Positions 1 through 6,823 of a stretch of DNA of 12,183 nucleotides are shown piece after piece. The stretch covers positions 1 to 12,183 of the forward strand of contig CANSES010000030.1 in the NCBI GenBank assembly GCA_947645965.1, given 5' to 3'. The position numbers and the translations under genes are program-made. Under the pieces are notes generated by a model, which saw only the letters and a list, made by a program, of their open reading frames with translations, made no database searches and was not told the DNA's origin. This DNA is from an uncultured Enterorhabdus sp. Its GTDB lineage: Bacteria; Actinomycetota; Coriobacteriia; Coriobacteriales; Eggerthellaceae. Each line of letters opens with the position of its first letter. Positions within the stretch are counted from its first letter, which is position 1.

Positions 1-994
1 CCTCCACCTCGCAGGGGATGCGGGCCCAGCCCTCGATGAGGTTCTTGGCGATGAGCCCGGCGTGGTAGGAGGTGCCGCAGGCGATGACGTAGACGCGGTC
101 GATGAGGTTCAGCTCCTCGGCGGTCATGTCCAGCTCGTCGATGACGAGGGACCCGCCGGACAGACGGCCGGCCAGGGTATCACGGATCACCCGGGGCTGC
201 TCGTAGATCTCCTTCAGCATGAAGTCGGGATAGCCCCCCTTCTCGGCCACGTCGATGTCCCAATCCACATGGGTCACCTCGGGGGCGATGGGGTTGCCCT
301 CCAGATCGAAGTACTCCACACCGTCGGCAGTCAGGCGCGCCATCTGGTCGTCGGCGAGCACCACCACGTCGCGGGTGGCGTCGATCATGGCGATGATGTC
401 GCTGGCCACGTAGCTGCCCTGCTGCCCACGGCCCACCACGATGGGGGAATCCTTGCGGCAGGTGATGATGGTGCCGGGCTCGCCGTCGGCCATCACGGCC
501 AGGCCGTAGGCGCCCACCAGATGCCCCACGGCCTCGGCCACCGCAGCGCGCAAGTCGCCGCTGTTCTCGGTGCGCATGCGATGGTACGCCTCTTCCACCA
601 AATGGGCCACCACCTCGGTGTCGGTCTCCGACTTGAACTGGTGGCCGCGGCCGATCAGCTCCTCGCGCAGCTCGGCGAAGTTCTCGATGATGCCGTTGTG
701 CACCACGGCGATATCCCCGGCGCACGAGGTGTGGGGGTGCGCGTTGGCCTCGCTCGGTTTGCCGTGAGTGGCCCAGCGGGTGTGCCCGATGCCGCAGGTG
801 CCGGTGAAGTCGAAGTGCTCCAGGGTGTGGGCCAGCTCGGACACCTTCCCCTTACGGCAGACCACCTCGATGGCCGCGCCCTGCTGAATGGCCACGCCGG
901 CCGAGTCGTAGCCACGGTACTCCATGCGCGAGAGCCCCTCCACCAGAACAGGCTCGGCCGCTGAAGCTCCCGTGTATCCGACGATTCCGCACAT
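1..994 (-). CDS. glmS: Glutamine-fructose-6-phosphate aminotransferase (isomerizing), N-terminal part
   Basis: GlmS converts fructose-6-phosphate and glutamine to glucosamine-6-phosphate in the cytoplasm, the first committed step of UDP-GlcNAc and peptidoglycan precursor synthesis. Seen: 331 codons read leftwards from an ATG at 994 and are cut by the window edge; the family is about 600 residues, so slightly more than half is present. The protein begins MCGIVGYTG, exposing Cys2, the N-terminal nucleophile of class II glutamine amidotransferases after Met removal. RGYDSAG (27-33), GHTRWATHG and a following HNGIIEN are the usual glutaminase-domain motifs. EQPRVIRDTL (265-274) is the linker motif before the isomerase half, and ACGTSYHAG (305-313) opens the first SIS sugar-phosphate domain. 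An AAGGAG ribosome site lies about 7 bases before the ATG. The gene diverges from acpS. The leader is too short for a glmS ribozyme. No anomaly is seen in the visible part. Confidence 0.97.
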   Translation of the reverse strand, partial: MCGIVGYTGASAAEPVLVEGLSRMEYRGYDSAGVAIQQGAAIEVVCRKGKVSELAHTLEHFDFTGTCGIGHTRWATHGKPSEANAHPHTSCAGDIAVVHNGIIENFAELREELIGRGHQFKSETDTEVVAHLVEEAYHRMRTENSGDLRAAVAEAVGHLVGAYGLAVMADGEPGTIITCRKDSPIVVGRGQQGSYVASDIIAMIDATRDVVVLADDQMARLTADGVEYFDLEGNPIAPEVTHVDWDIDVAEKGGYPDFMLKEIYEQPRVIRDTLAGRLSGGSLVIDELDMTAEELNLIDRVYVIACGTSYHAGLIAKNLIEGWARIPCEVE

Positions 995-1057
995 ACCTGT
1001 ACTCCTTATCGCAAGCGACGGCTGCGCGCCGCCCTTCCTTTTGAAATGATTCGGTCT

Positions 1058-1063
1058 ATTGTA
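1058..1063 (-). promoter_or_regulatory. Candidate -10 box of glmS
   Basis: On the minus strand the sequence reads TACAAT, about 64 bases before the glmS ATG. No convincing -35 box sits 16-18 bp upstream of it. It lies back to back with the acpS -10 candidate, as expected for a divergent pair in this short intergenic region. The call rests only on the hexamer and its position. Confidence 0.35.
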
Positions 1064-1102
1064 CCGTTGCACGCCCGCCCGCGCACCGGTTCCCCGCAGT
1101 TT

Positions 1103-1111
1103 GCTAGAATA
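1103..1111 (+). promoter_or_regulatory. Candidate extended -10 promoter of acpS
   Basis: TGCTAGAAT is an extended -10 element (TG-N-TAGAAT) 34 bases before the GTG start chosen for acpS. The following bases are A/T-rich in an otherwise GC-rich region. The -35 position is weak, which extended -10 promoters tolerate. If it is real, transcription starts near 1118. That would exclude the far-upstream ATG at 1046 as the start codon. Confidence 0.45.
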
Positions 1112-1144
1112 TATCGCAAATCTATCGATTCGAAAGGCGGCACC

Positions 1145-1699
1145 GTGGCGCGTTCCAAGAAATCCCAGGCCATTGTGGATGGTGCTCTGTCCATGGCCAT
1201 CCCCGACGAGTCCGTGGGCCTCGGGGTTGACATCGTGGAAATCGAGCGGATGCGCAAGATCATCAAGCGCTCCCCCGCCTTCGTGGAGAAGATCTACTCC
1301 GCCGCCGAGCGCGCCTACTGCGACGGACACACTCATCCCGAGGTGCACTACGCCACCCGCTTCGCCGCCAAGGAGGCGGTGCTGAAGGCCCTGGGCACCG
1401 GCTTTTCCGGCGGCATCCACCCCTTGGATGTGGAAGTGCGCCGCACCGCGAAGGGCCGCCCCTACGTGGTGCTCACCGGGCGCGCCCGCGAGGTGGCCCG
1501 CGAGCAGAACGTCCGCGAGATCCCCATCTCGCTGTCGTTCACCCACACCGACGCCGTGGCCTGCGCCATGGCCATCACCGACGAGTCCGTCGCAGCCCAA
1601 GAACGTCGCCGCGACCCCATGGAAGAGCTCACCCGCCAGTTCAAAGAGGCCCGCACCTTCCTCGACGACCTCCCCGCAAAAGAAAGCGGCCAGGCATAA
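1145..1699 (+). CDS. acpS: Holo-[acyl-carrier-protein] synthase with N- and C-terminal extensions
   Basis: AcpS transfers 4'-phosphopantetheine from CoA to the serine of acyl carrier protein, activating fatty-acid synthesis in the cytoplasm. Seen (184 residues from GTG 1145): GLGVDIVEI (25-33) with the Mg-binding Asp29; TRFAAKEAVLKALGTG (71-86) with Glu77 of the KEA motif; IHPLDVEV, GRPYVVLTG and the closing SLSFTHTDAVACAMAI. The core matches the usual 120-130-residue family. About 24 residues precede it and about 38 charged residues follow (from 147). The GTG at 1145 is preceded by AAAGGCGG four bases upstream. ATG 1193 (MAIPDESVG, 168 residues) gives a more typical N-terminus and is a real alternative. 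ATG 1046 lies upstream of the likely promoter. A near-identical 25-base direct repeat flanks the domain (1191-1215 and 1566-1590). The gene converges on pheT, 21 bp away, and its TAA lies in the loop of the pheST terminator hairpin. Confidence 0.93.
   Translation: MARSKKSQAIVDGALSMAIPDESVGLGVDIVEIERMRKIIKRSPAFVEKIYSAAERAYCDGHTHPEVHYATRFAAKEAVLKALGTGFSGGIHPLDVEVRRTAKGRPYVVLTGRAREVAREQNVREIPISLSFTHTDAVACAMAITDESVAAQERRRDPMEELTRQFKEARTFLDDLPAKESGQA
1191..1590 (+). repeat. 25-base direct repeat flanking the AcpS domain (copies at 1191-1215 and 1566-1590)
   Basis: The copies begin CCATGGCCATC and end CCGACGAGTCCGT. They differ at one base in 25 (C in the first, A in the second) and lie 375 bases apart in the same frame. 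They encode MAIPDESV near the N-terminus and MAITDESV after the last strand of the AcpS fold. Bases 1216-1565 between the copies encode almost the whole domain. This is seen directly; its origin is unknown. Confidence 0.85.
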
Positions 1700-1709
1700 C
1701 CCTGGCCGC
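1676..1709 (-). terminator. Intrinsic terminator of the pheS-pheT operon
   Basis: A perfect 9-bp GC stem pairs 1686-1694 (GCGGCCAGG) with 1701-1709, with a 6-base loop. On the minus strand the stem is followed by TTTCTTTTG, the U-tract expected of a rho-independent terminator. It starts 11 bases after the pheT stop codon. The acpS stop codon (1697-1699) lies in the loop and the left arm is acpS coding sequence. On the plus strand no T-run follows, so termination of acpS here is less certain. Confidence 0.75.
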
Positions 1710-1720
1710 CTAAGCAAACT

Positions 1721-4171
1721 CTAAGCGCGAATCTCGGCGCCTGTGGCCTTCTCCACCTTGGAGACGAGCTTGGCGTGCACCTTCTCCACTTCCTCGCTCG
1801 TCAGCGTGCGATCCGGCGCCCGGTAGATGAAGCTGTAGGCCACCGACTTCTTGCCGGCGCCCACGCGCTCCTCGTCGCGGTACACGTCGAACAGGGCCAC
1901 CGATTCCAGCAGCTTGCCGCCGGCCGAGGTCATCACCTGCAGCATCTTCTCGTGGGTCACGTCCTCGTTCACCACGAAGGCCTGGTCCATGGCCACCGCC
2001 GGGTAGGTGGGCACGTCCACGTAGGGACGGGCCGGCCGCGCGGCGCGCACGAGCCCGCTCACGTCCAGCTCGAAGGCCACCACCGGGGCCGTGGCACCGA
2101 ACGCCTCCACCACGAGGGGGTGGATCTCGCCGATCCAGCCGAGCGAGGCCCCGTCGGCCATGATCTCGGCGGCGCGGCCCGGCTGCAGATGGGGGGCTTC
2201 CTCAGCCGTGAGGGCCTTGAAGCGCACCTTGGGCAACGCCAGCTCGCGGGCGATGTTCTCCAGGACGCCCTTGCCGTCGAAGAAGTCGAAGGGCACCGGG
2301 CGCAGGTTCCAGCCGTCATCGCCCATGGCGCCGGCCAGCACGCCGGCCAGCTTCTTGCGCTCCTTGGCCTTCTTGCGCCCCTCGGCGGCGGAGAACACCG
2401 TGCCGATCTCGTAGAGCTGGATGTTCTTCACGCTGCGGCTCTGGTTGTAGGCCACCGAGCGCAAAAGCCCGGGGATGATGGACTGGCGCATGACCGACTG
2501 GTCGGCGTTCAGCGGATTCAGCAGCTCCACGGCCAAGCCGAGGCCCTCGGCGGGCAGGCGCAAACGCTCGACATCGCCCGGCTCGGCGAAGGAATAGGTC
2601 ATGGTCTCGTTCAGGCCCGAGGCGCGCAGCGTGTCGTTCAGCGTGCGCAGCGTCTCCTGCTCGGGCGTGCGCGCGCCCACGCGCTCGCGGCCGCCGGGCA
2701 GGGTGGGCGGGATGCGGTCCATGCCCCACAGGCGCAGCACTTCCTCGTACAGGTCGATCTCGCGCTCCAGGTCGGGACGGAAGGTGGGGGCCGAAACCCC
2801 CAGCACGTCGGCGTCGTCGGTAGCCTCCACGGCGCAGCCGAGGCGCACGAGGATGTCCTCGATGAAGTCGGTGGGAATATCGGCGCCCATCATGGCGTTG
2901 AAGCGCCCGATGCGGAAGGTGAGCGCGCGGGCCTCGGCGGGCACGCCGTAGACATCCACCACGCCGGGGCGCACGGTACCGCCCGACACCTCGGCGAGCA
3001 GAGCCGCCGCGGCCTGGGACACCAGCTCGGTCAGGTTCTCGTCCACGCCGCGCTCGTAGCGCATCGACGACTCGGAGATGAGCTTCAGGTTGCGGCTCGT
3101 GCGCGAGGTGCGTCCGTTGCAGAAGTCGGCGGCCTCCAGCAGCACCGTGGTGGTCGCCTCGGTCACCTCGGTCTCCAGGCCGCCCATGACGCCGGCCAGG
3201 GCCACGGCGCGCTGCGGCGTGGCGATGACCGTCATGTCCTCGGTCAGGGTGCGCTGCTCCTCGTCGAGGGTCGTCAGCGACTCGTCCTCGGCAGCACCGC
3301 GCACGATGATGCGCACCTGCCCGTCCTCGTCGGTCAGAAGATCGTAGTCGAAGGCGTGGAGGGGCTGGCCGTACAGGTACAGGATGTAGTTGGTCACGTC
3401 CACCACGTTGTTGATGGGGCGTCCCCCCGCGGCGCTCACGCGCTCGGCGAGCCAGTCCGGCGACGGGCCCACCTTCACGTTGTCGATCACGCGGGCGGTG
3501 TAGCGGCAGCAGCGCTCCGGGTCGGCCACGTCCACCGACACCGAGGCGGCCACATCCTCGCCGGCGGTCACGGCCGCCAGCTTCGCCACGTCGGCGGCAA
3601 GCGGGTAGGTCACCGGCTGCTGGTACATGGCGCCCACCTCGCGGGCCATGCCCACCATCGACAGGCAGTCGGGCCGGTTCGGGGTGATCTCCAGGTCGAG
3701 CACCGTATCGCCCGAGCCGATGATCTCGGCGATGGGCGTGCCCACCGCCGTGTCCTCGGGCAGAATCCAGATGCCCGAGTGGTCCGACCCCAGGCCCAGC
3801 TCCCGCTGGGAGCAGCACATGCCGCAGCTCACGACACCGCGCAGCTTCGACTTCTTGATCTTGAAATCGCCGGGCAGCACCGCGCCCACGCAGGCCACGG
3901 GCACTTTGATGCCCGCCGCGATGTTCGGCGCCCCGCAGACGATCTGCACCGGCTCACCAGCACCCGTATCCACGGTCACCACATGCATGTGGTCGGAATC
4001 GGGATGAGGCTCGCAGGTGAGCACCGAGCCCACGACCACGCCCTCGAAGGCCTCGCCCAGCGTCTCGACGCCCTCAACGCCCGTGCCCGTCAGGTCGAGC
4101 TTGTCGCAGAACGCCTTCAAATCGCCCGGCACCTGCGTATACTCGGAAAGCCACTTCAAAGATACCTTCAT
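1721..4171 (-). CDS. pheT: Phenylalanine-tRNA ligase beta subunit
   Basis: PheT pairs with PheS in the (alpha-beta)2 phenylalanyl-tRNA synthetase. It supplies tRNA binding, editing of mischarged Tyr and the anticodon-binding domain. Seen, 816 residues (normal length near 800): the N-terminal MKVSLKWLSEY; an EMAP/OB-type tRNA-binding domain at about 40-150 (PHPDSDHMHV, VCGAPN, GDFKIKKSKLRGV); a B3/B4 editing domain at about 210-390 with NNVVDVTNY, ALAGVMGG and SMRYERGVD; a B5 domain at about 410-485 (APTFRPDLEREIDLYEEVLR); a catalytic-like core at about 490-700 (GLNETMTYSF, VMRQSIIPGLL, YEIGTVF); and a C-terminal FDX-ACB anticodon domain at about 718-815 (VDVPTYPAVAMD, AYSFIYRAPDRTLTSEEV). The ATG at 4171 follows an AGGAGAGG ribosome site and lies 15 bp after the pheS stop codon, so the two are co-transcribed under the pheS T-box. 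An intrinsic terminator follows closely. Confidence 0.98.
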   Translation of the reverse strand: MKVSLKWLSEYTQVPGDLKAFCDKLDLTGTGVEGVETLGEAFEGVVVGSVLTCEPHPDSDHMHVVTVDTGAGEPVQIVCGAPNIAAGIKVPVACVGAVLPGDFKIKKSKLRGVVSCGMCCSQRELGLGSDHSGIWILPEDTAVGTPIAEIIGSGDTVLDLEITPNRPDCLSMVGMAREVGAMYQQPVTYPLAADVAKLAAVTAGEDVAASVSVDVADPERCCRYTARVIDNVKVGPSPDWLAERVSAAGGRPINNVVDVTNYILYLYGQPLHAFDYDLLTDEDGQVRIIVRGAAEDESLTTLDEEQRTLTEDMTVIATPQRAVALAGVMGGLETEVTEATTTVLLEAADFCNGRTSRTSRNLKLISESSMRYERGVDENLTELVSQAAAALLAEVSGGTVRPGVVDVYGVPAEARALTFRIGRFNAMMGADIPTDFIEDILVRLGCAVEATDDADVLGVSAPTFRPDLEREIDLYEEVLRLWGMDRIPPTLPGGRERVGARTPEQETLRTLNDTLRASGLNETMTYSFAEPGDVERLRLPAEGLGLAVELLNPLNADQSVMRQSIIPGLLRSVAYNQSRSVKNIQLYEIGTVFSAAEGRKKAKERKKLAGVLAGAMGDDGWNLRPVPFDFFDGKGVLENIARELALPKVRFKALTAEEAPHLQPGRAAEIMADGASLGWIGEIHPLVVEAFGATAPVVAFELDVSGLVRAARPARPYVDVPTYPAVAMDQAFVVNEDVTHEKMLQVMTSAGGKLLESVALFDVYRDEERVGAGKKSVAYSFIYRAPDRTLTSEEVEKVHAKLVSKVEKATGAEIRA

Positions 4172-4186
4172 AGCTTCATTCCTCTC

Positions 4187-5248
4187 CTAGAACTGACGCA
4201 GGAAACGCATGTCGCCCTCGAGCAGCATGCGCAGGTCGGGCACGTCGTACTTCAGACAGGCGATGCGCTCCACGCCCATGCCGAAGGCGAAGCCGGAGTA
4301 CACCTCCGGGTCGATGCCGCTCATGGACAGCACGTTGGGATCCACCATGCCGCAGCCGAGGATCTCCAGCCAGCCGGTGCCCTTGCACATGCGGCAGCCC
4401 TCGCCGTGGCACACCGCGCAGCTCACGTCCACCTCGGCCGAAGGCTCGGTGAACGGGAAGTAGTGGGCACGGAAGCGCGTCTTGCGCTCGGTGCCGAACA
4501 GCTGCTTGCACATATAGTCCAGCGTGCCCTTCAAATCGCCGAAGGTGATGCCCTTGTCGATGACGAGGCCCTCCACCTGGTGGAACTGCGGCAGGTGCGA
4601 GGGGTCGGCCACGTCGCGGCGGTACACCTTGCCCGGGGCGATCATGTAGATGGGCAGATCCCAGTCCTCCATGGTGTGTACCTGCACGCCGGAGGTCTGG
4701 GTGCGCAGCAGCACGTCGGACTCGCCGCGCACGCGGGCCGCATCGCCCGACAGGTCGCGCACGTAGAAGGTGTCCTGCATCGAGCGGCTCGGGTGGTCGG
4801 CCGGCGCGTTCAGAGCCGTGAAGTTGTAGTAGTCGGTCTCGATCTCGGTGCCCTCGACCACCTTGTAGCCCAGGCCCATGAAGATGTCGGAGATCTCGTC
4901 CACGATGCCGTTGATCAAATGGCGCGTGCCCATCTGCTGGGCGCGGCCCGGCAGGGTCACGTCCACGGCCCCCGCGTCGATGGCGGCGGCCAGAGCCGCG
5001 GCCTCCAGAGTCGCCTTGGCGCCGGCCAAAGCCTCCTCCACTTCCACGCGGGCCGCGTTCACGGCCTTGCCCACAAACGCGCGCTCCTCGGGCGCCACCG
5101 ATCCCATCGACCGCAGATAACCGGTCAGACTCCCGGCCTTGCCCAGCACCGCCACGCGCACCGCATCGAGGGCCTCAAGGTCGCCGGCGGCGGCGATGTC
5201 GGCCAGGGTGCGCTCGCGCAGGGCGGCAAGCTCCTCTGCAATTGCCAT
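4187..5248 (-). CDS. pheS: Phenylalanine-tRNA ligase alpha subunit
   Basis: PheS is the catalytic subunit of phenylalanyl-tRNA synthetase; with PheT it charges tRNA-Phe. Seen (353 residues from ATG 5248): an N-terminal helical tRNA-binding region at about 1-90 (LGKAGSLTGYLRSMG); the class II core from about 100, with motif 1 around GTRHLINGIVDEI, DHPSRSMQDTFYV, LLRTQTSGVQV, motif 2 (KVYRRD...FHQVEG, 207-227), and motif 3 GFAFGMGVERIACLKY (319-334). A CxxC-x4-CxxC cluster (C277, C280, C285, C288) precedes TGWLEILGCGMV. Such a cluster occurs in some bacterial PheS proteins and suggests a bound metal. Upstream in-frame starts at 5275 and 5368 are rejected: 5275 abuts the T-box terminator with no ribosome site, and 5368 lies inside the T-box. 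AAAGGCAG precedes ATG 5248. The gene heads the pheST operon. Confidence 0.97.
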   Translation of the reverse strand: MAIAEELAALRERTLADIAAAGDLEALDAVRVAVLGKAGSLTGYLRSMGSVAPEERAFVGKAVNAARVEVEEALAGAKATLEAAALAAAIDAGAVDVTLPGRAQQMGTRHLINGIVDEISDIFMGLGYKVVEGTEIETDYYNFTALNAPADHPSRSMQDTFYVRDLSGDAARVRGESDVLLRTQTSGVQVHTMEDWDLPIYMIAPGKVYRRDVADPSHLPQFHQVEGLVIDKGITFGDLKGTLDYMCKQLFGTERKTRFRAHYFPFTEPSAEVDVSCAVCHGEGCRMCKGTGWLEILGCGMVDPNVLSMSGIDPEVYSGFAFGMGVERIACLKYDVPDLRMLLEGDMRFLRQF

Positions 5249-5280
5249 AGCTGCTCTGCCTTTCTCGTTCTCCATCCAAC

Positions 5281-5343
5281 AAAAAGCCCTCTCTCGTTCT
5301 TGGCCGGAGGCATATCTCCGAAACCCAAGGACGAGAGAGGGCT
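5281..5343 (-). terminator. T-box attenuator terminator before pheS
   Basis: A 13-bp perfect stem pairs 5285-5297 with 5331-5343 (AGCCCTCTCTCGT and its complement). After one mismatch it extends by 5 bp (5299-5303 with 5325-5329), and it is capped by an inner CGGAG/CTCCG stem. On the minus strand it is followed directly by TTTTTG. It begins immediately after the T-box sequence and ends 32 bases before the pheS ATG, the arrangement of a transcription-attenuating T-box. The 5' arm of the terminator overlaps the bases needed for the antiterminator. Confidence 0.88.
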
Positions 5344-5585
5344 CTCGCGGTACCACCTCGGTTGGCATCGCGCCGCGCCATAGAAGTCGCGTCGCCTCGA
5401 TGCCCGCTCGTTGAGCTCGATCACGGGAGCGAACCGTCGCCCCCTACTGGGCCGGCCGCCGAAAGCGGCCGCGTTCAAGGGCGCTGCTCGGAAGGGAACG
5501 GGCCTCGCGCCTTCGATCGGGCCCTCTCAGCCAAGGGGCCCTTCTCTGGTGATCGCGATCTGCGAGCCTTATCTTCGTCATCGCA
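5281..5585 (-). promoter_or_regulatory. T-box riboswitch leader of pheS-pheT, likely Phe (UUC) specifier
   Basis: A T-box leader senses uncharged tRNA and lets transcription into a synthetase gene proceed when the cognate tRNA is not aminoacylated. Seen on the minus strand: the T-box core GGTGGTACCGCG at 5346-5357. Its UGGU would pair with a tRNA ACCA end, which matches the A73 discriminator usual for tRNA-Phe. It is followed by the terminator. Upstream, Stem I can be drawn: GAAG/CUUC at the base, a specifier loop whose 3' side contains UUC at 5496-5498, then GGCUCGC paired with GCGAGGCC. The apical part reads AGAGAAGGGCCCC...GGCUGAGAGGGCCC, resembling the conserved distal loop. The T-box and terminator are clear. 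The exact specifier triplet is inferred from my hand folding. Confidence 0.92.
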
Positions 5586-5591
5586 TGTAAC

Positions 5592-5619
5592 AGCATAGTA
5601 TAGCGCAACTCCCCCGCAA
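5592..5619 (-). promoter_or_regulatory. Candidate promoter of the pheST T-box transcript
   Basis: On the minus strand TTGCGG (5619-5614) is followed after 16 bp by TATGCT (5597-5592), just before the inferred T-box Stem I. An overlapping TATACT (5602-5597) is an alternative -10 without a good -35. The region lies in the roughly 50 bp between the upstream secreted-protein gene and the leader. No terminator is visible after that gene, so read-through is also possible. Confidence 0.4.
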
Positions 5620-5650
5620 CGGGCCGAGAAATCCCACGGACCGCCGAAGG

Positions 5651-6823
5651 CTACAGGAAGCGGTAGCTCACCGTGCGCAGGCCCCAGGCGCGGCAGCTGG
5701 AGAAGCCGAAGGCCTTCCACACGCCGGGCTGCAGGTCCAGCACGCGGCTGCCGCCGCGCATGCTGCCGCAATCGTTCACCGTGGCGTACACCGTCTTGCC
5801 GTTCCAGGAGATCTCCACCGTGCGACCGAAGTAGCTGCGGTAGTTGGGCATCGACATGGGCACGGCCACGCCCATGGAGTTGTCGTCGCAGACAGCGCCC
5901 GTGGCCGTCGTGCCCGGGTTGGGCGTGTAGGGGTCGGTGCTGCCGCCGTAGGCCGAGGCCGTACCGGACAGCCACCCGCCGCCGTTGTCGGAGCCGGAAT
6001 CCGAAGAGGGCTTATCGTCCACATTGCCGGCATCATCGTCCCGGTCGGGCTCGGGCTCCACCGGCTGGGGGTTCGGCTGCACCGGCGCATCGTCGCCCAC
6101 CACTTCCTGGCGATCCACGGTGTTGGCCCCCTCAGCGTTGGCCCCGTCGTTTGCGACCGCCTCGGCCTGGCGCATGGCCTCGGCCTGGGCCGCCAGCTGT
6201 GCGAGGCGCGCCGCATGGTCGGCCTTGGCCGCATCCAACTGGCCCGAGGCCTCATCCACGATGGCCTGGGCCTCGGCGCGCTTCTGATCCTGGGCGGCCA
6301 GGGCCGCCTCCTGCTCGTTCTTCTTGGCGTTCAGCGCCGCCGACGCCTCGTCGAAGGCCTGCTTGCGCTCTTTCTGACGTGCCACTTCCTCGGCCTGGAA
6401 GTCCATGATCTGGGTCACGTACTCCATATTGCGCAGCAGGTCATCGAAGCTCTTCGAGTCGATGATCATCATGAGAAGGTTGGCCGAGCTCCCATCGCGG
6501 TACTCGCCCACGGCCACCTCGCCGAGGAGCGCGCGGCCCTCCAGCATGGCCTGCTGGGCCTCCAGGGCCGCAGCCGACGATTCGTCGATCTGCGCCTGCA
6601 GATCGGCCACCTGGGCCGTCAGCGCCTCGTACTCGGCATTGATCTCGCCCATGCGCGCCTCGGCCTCATCCAACGTCGCCTGGGCCGCGTCCACCGCTTC
6701 CTGGCTGCCCGCGGCCGGCTCGGCCACCGCAGCCGTCGGCAGCACGCCAATCAGCGAGCAAGCAAGCAACAGGGCCATAAAGGCCGCCAGCCAGCGCCGT
6801 CCTTGTCGTTGCAGATGTTCCAA
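5651..6823 (-). CDS. Secreted coiled-coil protein with C-terminal RlpA/expansin-like double-psi beta-barrel
   Basis: Probably an exported cell-wall protein; the exact activity is unknown. Seen (390 residues): a signal peptide at 1-34 (RQGRRW, then a hydrophobic core, then AVA before E35). The LLAC at 19-22 could be a poor lipobox, but the hydrophobic run continues past Cys22. A long Ala/Glu/Gln-rich coiled coil (about 38-225) contains SANLLMMIIDSKSFDDLL, which resembles the N-terminal coiled coil of PcsB-type peptidoglycan-hydrolase proteins. A Pro/Asp/Ser-rich linker (about 240-283) follows. The C-terminal barrel (284-390) has GTASAYGG, YFGRTVEISWNGKTVYATVNDCG and RVLDLQPGVWKAFG, the RlpA/expansin pattern with Asp351 in VNDCG. 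No NlpC/P60 or CHAP Cys-His motif is seen. The start is TTG with AAAGGGA upstream; ATG 6778 would lose the basic n-region. The gene has a roughly 150-base leader and diverges from the antitoxin operon across a shared palindrome. Confidence 0.85.
   Translation of the reverse strand: MEHLQRQGRRWLAAFMALLLACSLIGVLPTAAVAEPAAGSQEAVDAAQATLDEAEARMGEINAEYEALTAQVADLQAQIDESSAAALEAQQAMLEGRALLGEVAVGEYRDGSSANLLMMIIDSKSFDDLLRNMEYVTQIMDFQAEEVARQKERKQAFDEASAALNAKKNEQEAALAAQDQKRAEAQAIVDEASGQLDAAKADHAARLAQLAAQAEAMRQAEAVANDGANAEGANTVDRQEVVGDDAPVQPNPQPVEPEPDRDDDAGNVDDKPSSDSGSDNGGGWLSGTASAYGGSTDPYTPNPGTTATGAVCDDNSMGVAVPMSMPNYRSYFGRTVEISWNGKTVYATVNDCGSMRGGSRVLDLQPGVWKAFGFSSCRAWGLRTVSYRFL

Noticed and set aside
62..964. 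300-codon plus-strand open frame opposite glmS
   Set aside because: It is the shadow of glmS. The glmS frame has Cys2, RGYDSAG, the linker and SIS motifs, and runs off the window edge.
995..1144. glmS ribozyme riboswitch upstream of glmS
   Set aside because: Only about 60 leader bases fit after the candidate promoter before the divergent acpS promoter. The ribozyme needs more and its conserved core is not seen.
2316..3818. 500-codon minus-strand frame inside pheT
   Set aside because: Out-of-frame Arg/Gly-rich reading of pheT codons.
1775..5383. 1202-codon open frame on the plus strand, antisense to pheT and pheS
   Set aside because: The translation is His/Gly/Arg/Gln-rich with no domain, as expected from the shadow of GC-biased codons. 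It has no ribosome site and runs through the T-box. pheT and pheS on the other strand show full family motifs.
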